DNA of 64,000 nucleotides from Castanea sativa (taxonomy: Eukaryota; Streptophyta; Magnoliopsida; Fagales; Fagaceae), in contig NC_134017.1 in assembly GCF_040712315.1 (NCBI RefSeq), positions 28,007,273-28,071,272 on the forward strand, in the 5' to 3' direction. The stretch's first letter is position 1; the number at the start of each line of letters is the position of its first letter. Both the position numbers and the translations under genes were made by a program. Shown piece by piece: positions 57,035 through 64,000 of this stretch. The notes below the pieces were generated by a model that was not told the DNA's origin, did not search any database, and worked only from the letters and a program-made list of their open reading frames with translations.

Positions 57035-57760
57035 TGTTCAAGATTGTCCAAGCACACACATAAAGTCCTTAAATACCACTTGATGATGCGAAGAAAATTC
57101 GTAGGCTGGATGCTTCAGACTTGAAAGGACTACTTGTTGTTTTGGTGGTTTGAAAAAGAAAGAAAAGCAATCTAAAGTAACCGAGGTTGCTGGCCAAGAA
57201 CCCTCCAATGGCAAAGTTAGTTTTCTCTCTATAATTTTAGAGTTCAAACTTTTTAGGAAATGTAAAAAACGTACCTTTGTTTGGTCTGAATGAGCATTTA
57301 TATAGTGTCCTAATGACAGTTATCAAACTTGTAACCTTCCCTAGGTTTGAGGAGGTGTGAGGGTTCGGGGATAACTTCCACAACTGCTTAGGAGTTATGT
57401 TTTTCTCACATAATAGTCACTGGAAGTTATGCATGTAATAAGGAGTCGTGGTGCATATTTAGGAATATTTTCCAAGTGCCAAAGGCTCGTCCAGGAGTCC
57501 TCCTGTCGAGCGTACCTCGCTTCCCAGGAAGGTCGTTCCCCTATGGACGACCTTATCCAGGACGAGGGTGATGGCTCCCTTGGACGAGATGGTGAAGTTT
57601 AGTAACTTAACCCTTGACCATGTGAACCTCATCTAAACACTCTCCTGCATGGACGAGCTTTTTAAAGGACGAGGGTCCTTACATCATTTGCTTTTTCTGG
57701 TCTTATCCTGGACAACCTCCATGGACGATGCTGGAGTTATTATTTAATCATACCTCATCA
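57035..57760 (-). repeat. Gypsy 3' LTR
   Basis: On the minus strand it starts TGATGAGGTATGATTAAATA, directly after a purine tract, and is proposed to end at GGACAATCTTGAACA (57035). A TATA-like CTATATAAATGCTC lies near 57292-57305 in minus sense, in the expected U3 position. The LTR is rich in GGACGAG / CTCGTCC words. The left boundary is a guess from the TG...CA rule, and the matching 5' LTR is outside the window. Confidence 0.6.
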
Positions 57761-57775
57761 GTTGCCCCCTTGTCT
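57761..57775 (-). promoter_or_regulatory. Gypsy polypurine tract
   Basis: In minus sense ACAAGGGGGCAAC sits directly upstream of the LTR start TGATGAGG, in the position of the plus-strand primer. Confidence 0.7.
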
Positions 57776-57954
57776 ATGGGTCGTCTAGGGCGTACATAAG
57801 TTGATGTGATTATTGCGACGCGTGTCTTTTATTAACTGTTATGTATGCCACATGTCACAGTTTCATTGGTAATTTGTTACGTCGATTTAATTTTTCGAGG
57901 GAAATTCCACGTGGCGTATTTTGGTTGGTCACATAATTCGAGAAAACATTTTTC

Positions 57955-57970
57955 AACGCCTATAAATAAT
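57955..57970 (+). promoter_or_regulatory. TATA-like box of the antisense gene
   Basis: CGCCTATAAATAATGGAATT lies about 165 bases upstream of the ATG at 58129 and is followed by a pyrimidine-rich leader (TCCTCTCATACCCTCTGC, TCTCAAATTTTCTCC). This is the usual TATA-to-leader layout of a plant RNA polymerase II promoter, facing away from the retrotransposon's own transcript. No start site can be measured here. Confidence 0.55.
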
Positions 57971-58128
57971 GGAATTCCTCTCATACCCTCTGCATTTTCT
58001 CAAATTTTCTCCTTTGACATCCTCGTCTTAGCGCCTCGTCTGGAAGTTTCCTGCGTCCGTCGTTCCCCTTCGTCTAAACTCAGGTATTTTCTCCATCCTC
58101 ATCCTCAGGTTTTAAGATTTCTCAAAGA

Positions 58129-60388
58129 ATGTCTAAAGTAGACATTTCTTCATCTAGCAATAGTGTTGACAAAGCTATAGACGAGTATCATGACCCTAGT
58201 AGTTTTAGTGGGTCTAGTGATAGTGGTAGTAGTGATTGCAATAGCAGTAGTAAGGGAAACACCATGGACGAGTATACGTCAGGTGTTCCTGGGGTTCCCC
58301 TAGAGGTATTTCAAGAAAGCCTTAGGACGAGGGCTGAGTTAGGTTCTAGGGCTAGCACAAGCGCTCCCTCATCTTCTGCTCAAGACGAGGAAGAGGTGGT
58401 TTATAGTTGTGCTATTGGAGTTGCTTCTAAGACAGACCAGAGAAAGTTAGGCATTCTTAAGACTTGGTACCAAATCCATGAAAGTTTAAATCCTAGGGTT
58501 CCTGTTCATGATGAGTGGTGTTGTCAACCCCGTTTTAGCGTTGGCATTTATGAGGCTTACCTCTTGGGGGGTCTAAGGTTTCCCCTCAATGCCTTTGCCA
58601 GGGAGTTGCTTTCTAGGTTAGGTTTAGGTATGTGCCAATTCAACCCCAATGCATGGAGGCTAATAGTCGCTATGCAAATTTTATGGAGGGAGGTGTTTGA
58701 GGGGGATCGTCCTCTTACTATGGACGAGTTCCTCTTCTGTTATAAACCCTCCGAGATTAACCAATCCCTTGGCTTTTATCAATTCACAGCCAATGGGAGA
58801 GATTATAGGTTGATAAAATCCTTAGTCATCTCAAATAGGAAATGGAAGATGGAGTTCTTCTTCGTCTATAGCTTTTGGGTTGGACGCCCTATTGAGGCTA
58901 ACAAGGATCCATTCCCTCCCTACATAGGAGAGTTAGGGAACCTTTGTCCTGAAGGTATGTTTGGCTATCCCTTTACTTCTTGTTACAGTTTTTATTGTAG
59001 TCGTCTAATCACCCTCCTCTCTTTTTTGTAGGTGCTAGATGACCTCATTTGAGCAGGTTTTACCTTGAACGAGTTCAAAAAGCTTGTTTACACTTGAGAG
59101 GGACTTCCACTCTTTGGTCACTCTTCAACGCCTCGCTACTTGGGGACTTGGTCCTGAGCCTTCTCCTGAAGCCACAGCCCATGAGCGCACAGTTTGTAGA
59201 CGTAAATTTTACTTAGAGTGTTCCCTTTTGTCATTTCTAGAAGTGATTCTAACAAATTTCTCTGCAGGAATGGCTACCATGAAGGAGAATAAAGGGAAGG
59301 AGATAATGGACGAGGATGTGGGGCCAAAGGTTCAGTCTCAACCTCGTCTTACCCTCGGAGAGTCTCATCCTTGTCTTATCCTTGAGGAATCTCAACCTCG
59401 TCCTTCCACTGGGGATAAAAGGAAGAGCTTGTCCCTTGGAGTTGATTTAGGGAATCTTCCAAGCAAGCGTAAGGAAAAGAGGGTTAAGCGTAGGTCGTCC
59501 AAAGCTAAGGACGCTCAAACCCAAGACGATCAACCCAACCTTTCCTTGTCCCCCAGGGTCATTCCATCCAAATTTTGGATGTTGATTTTAAACCTAAGGA
59601 TCCCCCGTCCGTGCAAATCTCGTCCAAATCTGCCCCTCCTTCCTCGTCTTAGCCTTCTCAACAAGTGCCTCAAAACCTTCTTTCCAATGAGGACTTGGCT
59701 TGGGAAAGGTTTGAGAAGGTCATGATGGACGAGGACGTAACAGCATGCTATGACATGTCCTTAAAGGATTTTGAACGTTCTGGCGTTCATGACCTTTTTA
59801 AGGTATGTCTTTTTCATAATATGTATGTCTCGTCTTGTCAGCTATGTATATATGCGTATTATAATGAAATTTTAACTAGTGCAGGCAATGTCTAAGTTTA
59901 TTGCCGCGTCCAAGCAGGCAACTAAATTAGACAATACGAGGATTCTGCTGGAGAGGACGGTCCAAAAGGGGAAGGACGAGTCTAAGAGGTGGGCTGAGAT
60001 GGCTGCCCAAGCTAAGGAGGATGCAAAGAAGCTGAAGAGCAACGTCGAGGAGTTGAAGGCAGATGTCAAAGAGAAGGATGCTCGTCTTGAACTCCTTCAG
60101 AAGAAGAACGGCAAGCTAAGTGCCCTTCTTGCCAAGGCTAAGGAAGACGCAGTTGCAGAGTTTTAGGCATCCAAACAATTCACTAATCTACTGGGCACCA
60201 ACTATGTAGCTGGGTTTGAAGATTTCAGGATGGAAGCAGTGGAGAAGTTCCCTGAAATTGACTTCAGCCTTATTAAACTTAACCTTGGTGGAGCTGCTTC
60301 AAGCTCCCTCCTCCAGACGAGCTCAGAGGACAATGCCTCTACGAAGCCACCTCAGGATGACCCTAATGCCGACGCCCCTCCTGCTTAA
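58129..60388 (+). pseudogene. Antisense accessory gene of the Tat element (Transposase_28 / gypsy-type domain)
   Basis: Exon 1 (58129-58954, GTATGT donor) encodes a Ser/Asp-rich leader of about 75 residues, then SVGIYEAYLLGGLRFPLNAF, ELLSRLGLGMCQFNPNAWRL, MQILWREVFEGDRPLTMDEF and LFCYKPSEI. This matches the plant domain known as putative gypsy-type transposase (PF04195-like). Exon 2 (59032 to about 59199) has RFYLERVQKACLHL but a TGA near 59038 and a 1-bp loss near 59092, then ERDFHSLVTLQRLATWGLGP. Exon 3 (about 59270-59802) is Lys/Arg-rich with NLPSKRKEKRVKRRSSKAKD, nuclear-signal-like, and a later frameshift, ending VHDLFK. Exon 4 (59885-60388) is a long coiled coil (TKLDNTRILLERTVQKGKDE) with a TAG at 60163, then an acidic tail. 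No activity is established for the family. Confidence 0.75.
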
Positions 60389-61499
60389 AGACAAGATTTT
60401 TAACTTGATCAACTGTTTATTTTTCTTTTTAATTTAGTCCCTTGTTTTTAGGATCTTTATTAAAATGTATTTGGAAACAACTCTCTCGTCCAGTGTACTT
60501 TGGATGAGCTTATTAACAATTGCCTTTTAAGGCTTACTTTGTAAGGGTTTTTGGATGGTGGTCATCTACCCTTTTTAAACTTTAATGAATGTCTATTTTC
60601 ATCCATTATTGTTATTGCATGGACGAGTTTACCCTCTATATCACTGCTGTTATTGAGATTTGCATACTTTTAAGTATTAGAGGGTCGTCCATATGCTTTT
60701 CTTATGGACAATGTTAGAGGTTCATCCACGTGCTTTTTCTATAGACGATGCTTGAGGTTTGTCCACGCATTTTTTTTTTTCGTGTGGACGACCTGTTTGA
60801 GTATGGACGATTCAAGATAGCAATGATGGTCTTGTCAGACCTTTGCCTTGTCCATGGGCTTGGCATTTGCCTTTTGTCAAAGACGCTTCTAATGTTTGAC
60901 TCGTCCTAGAACACCTGAGCATCTTGGTCAGATGCTCATCCATGGACTAGTGCTTCACTGTATAGCCTTTTATGCCTTAGCTTATTTTTTCTTTACCTTA
61001 TCCTTATCTTAAGGAAAGCTTATGAACGTTACATCCCTATGTCTAGAGATTTTCATTCGTCTTAGGGTTCCCCCCCCCCCTTTGTGGGTTTTATTATGGA
61101 AGTTAGATTTATGCTTAAAATACACTGGAAATCCAAACCATATCATTATATAAACATTGTTCACAAATATGGCACCTACTTAGAAGCTAGTGCCTTATGA
61201 AAGTACTTAGGAAAATACTTAAGAAAAATACATAACCTCGTCTTTCACAAACTTGTCTGTAGACGATGCAAAAGTTTAAGAACTAGTGCACTTTTTATTC
61301 TTAATACACCATAGTAGTAATAAAAACACAACAGTAAATATTAGCAAACACCATAGCTATGACCTCACCCATGTTTGTAACCTCGTCCTTGGTGAATCTC
61401 GTCCAAGCTTATTACTGATAGTACCTCCTCAGATGTTCCACGTTCCATGGATGCTCTAACTTTCATCCGTCCAAAGCTTCCAAGTAGTACGACCCCTGC
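60389..61499. other. Tat spacer between the antisense gene and pol
   Basis: No ORF is supported. The stretch is rich in CGTCC / GGACGA words and contains three tandem hairpin units (60684-60793). A C-run lies at 61071-61080. T-rich tracts after 60388 are the likely 3' end region of the antisense transcript (60410-60480). Confidence 0.5.
60684..60793. repeat. Three tandem units of about 37 bp, each a small hairpin
   Basis: Units start at about 60684, 60720 and 60757 and read GTCGTCCATATGCTTTTCTT..., GTTCATCCACGTGCTTTTTC... and GTTTGTCCACGCATTTTTTT.... Units 1 and 3 can fold (GTCCAT...ATGGAC and GTCCACGC...GTGTGGAC). In unit 2 the complement is imperfect. Confidence 0.6.
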
Positions 61500-64000
61500 C
61501 TCTTGCAGTTGATTACCCTATATGGTCCTTCCCAATTGTCCCAATTTTCCATGAGTTGGATTCCTAGTTGCCAAGGAGACTCTTTTGAGAACGAGGTCCC
61601 CTACGTTGAAGCACCTGGGTTTCACCATGGCATCATGCTGCCTAGCCATAAGATTCTTGTATCTTGCTATCCTTTGCTCCACATCTATCCTTACCTCATC
61701 AATGAGATCGAGGTCAAGACGAAGTTGTTCTTCATTTTCTTTCTCCTGATACTTCATCACTTGCTGGTTAGCCATATGAACTTCTGCAGGTATAACCGCT
61801 TCACTTCCATAGGCTAACTTGAAGGGAGTTTCTCCTGTTGGGGTTCTCACAATCATCCTGTAGGCCTAAAGAACACCTGGCAATTCATCTGGCCATATCC
61901 CCTTTGCCCCCTCGAGCCGAGTCTTGATGATTTTCAGCAAGGATCGGTTTGCTACTTCTACTGTCCATTCGCCTGTGGGTGGGAGGGTGAGGAATAGTGA
62001 TTCTTGATTCCAAACTGCTCGCAAAAGTCCCTGAAGGGTGCGTTGTCAAATTGACTCCGAACCTACATAGAATATTCTTCCAAACAAAATTCTTGACATT
62101 TTACTAAGTGATTTTTGCTTGAGGTTCGGCCTCCGCCCACTTGGTAAAGTAATCAATCCCTACTACTAGAAACTTCATTTCTTGTTCTCATGGGGAAAGG
62201 ACCTAGGATATCTAGTCCCCATTGCGCAAAGGGCCACGGGGCCATCATTAGGGTTTGGTACTCCGACGGCTGCCTAGGGACATTACTATAGCACTGACAC
62301 TGGTCACAGACTTTGACATAAGCTTTGGCATCTGCTTGTATTGTAGGCCAGTAATAACCTGCACGGATGATCTTATGGACTAGCGATCTTGCTCCTGAAT
62401 GATTCCCACACACTCCTTCATGAACCTCCCTCAAAACATACTTTGACTCATCCGGAGCCAGGCACCTTAGGTAGGGCTGAGAAAAGCCTCGCTTGTATTG
62501 TGCTTCTTTTATGAAGACGTACTTGGCTGCCCTTACCCTCAGCTTCCTAGCCTCGTCCTTGTTTTCTGGAAGCCTTCCATCCTTAAGGTAAATTATTATT
62601 GGACTCATCCAATTTTCTCTTCCTCCTATTTGCTGTATATCTGGAAGGTCTATGCTTAGCAGGTATTGGACTTTGTCGTACTCGCTCGTAACTCCTCCTG
62701 CCAAAGCTACTTTTGCCAAGGCATCTGCTTCCATATTTTCCTCCTTAGGGAGTTAAACAAAACTTACCTCTAAAAACTTTCGTATGAGCCGTTTCACTTT
62801 ACTGAGATATTTCTTCATCTGATCTTCCTTAGCATCATACATTCCATTCACTTGGTTGATGACTAGTTGAGAATCTCCTTTGACTATTATTGACTCTGCC
62901 CTTAGGGACTTAGCCAATTTCAGCCCTTTGAGTAGAGCTTCATACTCAACCACGTTGTTGGTGGTTTGGTACTATAGACGGGCTGCGTACTCCAACTTAT
63001 CACTCTCTGGGGACTTAAGTATGACTCCAATCGCTCTTGCATATAGCGTGGACGATCCATCTACATTGATAACCCACATTTCAACTCCCTCATCTTTGTC
63101 CAGCTTATCCTAGTTGAGGGTGAACTTGGCAATGAAATCTGCCAACGCCTGTGCTTTTATCACACTCCTTGGCTGGTATCTAACATCAAATTCACTAAGT
63201 TTCATTGCCCATTGAATCAGTCGCCCTGCAGCTTCCAACTTGGTCATTGCTTTCTTTAGGGGATGATCCGTTAGGACGTTGATAACATGAGTTTGGAAAT
63301 AATGCCTCAGCTTCCTGGAAGCCGTGATCAAGGAAAAGGCTAGCTTCTCCATCATCAGATATCATCCTTCCGCCCCTCTTAATGCGCAGCTTGTATAGTA
63401 CACCGGTTTCTGAACTCGTCCTTCTTCTCTTACCAACGCCGAACTCACAACGTGCAAGGACACTGCCAAATACAAATATAGTTCTTCACCAGGTATAGAT
63501 GGGCTCAACAAAGGTGTTGTCGTAAGGTTAGTCTTTAGGTCTTGAAAGACCCTCTGACACTCGTCCATCCACTCAAATACCTTCTTGAGGACTTTAAAGA
63601 ATGGCAAACACTTGTCAGTAGCTTTCGAAACAAACCTGTTAAGAGCGACAACTCGTCTGGTAAGAGACTGGACTTCTTTGATGTTCTTCGGTGGTTCTAT
63701 ATTTAGTATCGCCTGGATTTTATCCGGATTTTCTTTAATTCCTCTGTGCAAAACCATGAACCCCAAAAACTTTCCCGACGAAACTCTGAAAGCACACTTG
63801 CTTGGATTTAATTTCATGTTATACCGCCGAAGTGTATCAAAGGTCTCTTGAAGGTCGTCTAGATGCTTTCCCTTGTCCAGGCTCTTTACCAACATATCAT
63901 CCACATAAACCTCCACATTTTGCCCGATTTGAGGACAGAACATGTGGTTAACCAGTCTTTGGTAAGTCGCCCCTGCGTTCTTTAAACCAAAGGGCATTAC
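61500..64000 (-). pseudogene. Gypsy pol remnant (RT, dual RNase H, integrase)
   Basis: Read on the minus strand from the right edge. RT (64000-63362) has MPFGLKNAGATYQRLVNHMF and the catalytic YVDDMLVKS. RNase H (about 63355-63110) has YFQTHVINVLTDHPLKKAM and DVRYQPRSVIKAQALADFI. A second RNase H-type domain (about 63110-62700) has WVINVDGSSTLYARAIGVIL, VEYEALLKGLKLA, GDSQLVINQVNGMY and NMEADALAKVA. Integrase (about 62700-61500) has HEGVCGNHSGARSLVHKIIR and CDQCQCYSNVPRQP (the HHCC zinc part), WPFAQWGLDILGPFP (core) and TGETPFKLAYGSEAVIPAEV. In-frame stops lie near 63359, 63107, 62971 and 62752, and the integrase core between 62150 and 61860 is frameshifted. The RT start is cut by the window edge. 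Confidence 0.9.

Larger units (their letters stand above)
57035..64000 (-). mobile_element. Ty3/gypsy Tat-lineage retrotransposon, 3' part, minus orientation
   Basis: On the minus strand the order is RT, RNase H, a second RNase H-type domain, integrase, a long spacer carrying an antisense gene, a purine tract and the 3' LTR. Two RNase H domains and an extra antisense ORF between pol and the 3' LTR are features reported for the Tat lineage (Ogre, Retand and Grande relatives). The 5' LTR, gag and protease lie beyond 64000. Four in-frame stops in pol and several frameshifts show the copy is dead. Confidence 0.8.

Noticed and set aside
59084..59725. Independent gene in the Tat element
   Set aside because: It is the continuation of the antisense accessory gene after a frameshift and an intron, not a separate gene. 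Its stated start is only the first ATG after the break.
1..64000. CRISPR arrays, phage or operon-like systems
   Set aside because: Introns, plant retrotransposons, MITEs and TNL sequence show a plant nuclear genome. No spacer-repeat array or co-directional gene cluster exists.

Overview
The window reads as nuclear DNA of a dicot plant, probably a woody one. It is AT-rich, has long intron-bearing genes and is dense in transposable elements. It carries TIR-type NLR (TNL) sequence with a C-JID domain, which grasses lack. The gene fragments look Fagaceae-like (oak or chestnut), but that is an impression and not a measurement. There is no prokaryotic operon structure, CRISPR array or rRNA, and I found no convincing functional tRNA gene.

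Only one host gene looks complete: an 11-exon chloroplast-type alpha/beta hydrolase (25702-33770, + strand, 389 codons) whose splice sites and phases all agree. The other host-derived sequences are relics: a PRP4-like splicing factor fragment (about 1070-1590), a TOPLESS-like WD40 fragment (about 21275-23600), an F-box/FBA gene cut by a MULE (36140-38215), and a dismantled TNL locus (8275-19300). The TNL keeps an intact TIR exon, then has a one-base deletion just before the P-loop. A CACTA-type element interrupts its NB-ARC. Downstream lie an inverted duplication of the ARC2 region and a degenerate C-JID tail.

Mobile elements fill most of the rest. They include MITEs (391-931, 4221-4654, 42210-42401), a long foldback (4906-5379) and a Pack-CACTA carrying ascorbate peroxidase pieces (10955-17116). 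There are two tRNA-derived SINEs with perfect 18-bp target duplications (19782-19933, 38480-38646), a LINE 3' end (20093-20470), and a hAT-like element with an 8-bp target duplication (34194-35523). A Pack-MULE with a 10-bp duplication sits inside the F-box gene (36259-37397), and a second MULE-like element carries a CpG-rich 12-bp tandem array (38872-39625).

The right third is a nest. A plant-mobile-domain-like pseudogene (42854-50290) is split by a probable solo LTR and by a complete but dead Ty1/copia element (44778-49653, 5-bp duplication ACCAA). Next come a PIF/Harbinger transposase relic (54300-56657) with a GRF-like fragment beside it, then the 3' part of a Ty3/gypsy Tat-lineage element on the minus strand (57035 to beyond 64000). 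Between its pol and its 3' LTR, the Tat element carries a spliced antisense gene (58129-60388) with its own TATA-like box. That antisense gene, the inverted NLR hairpin and the two gene-capturing transposons are the most interesting items here.
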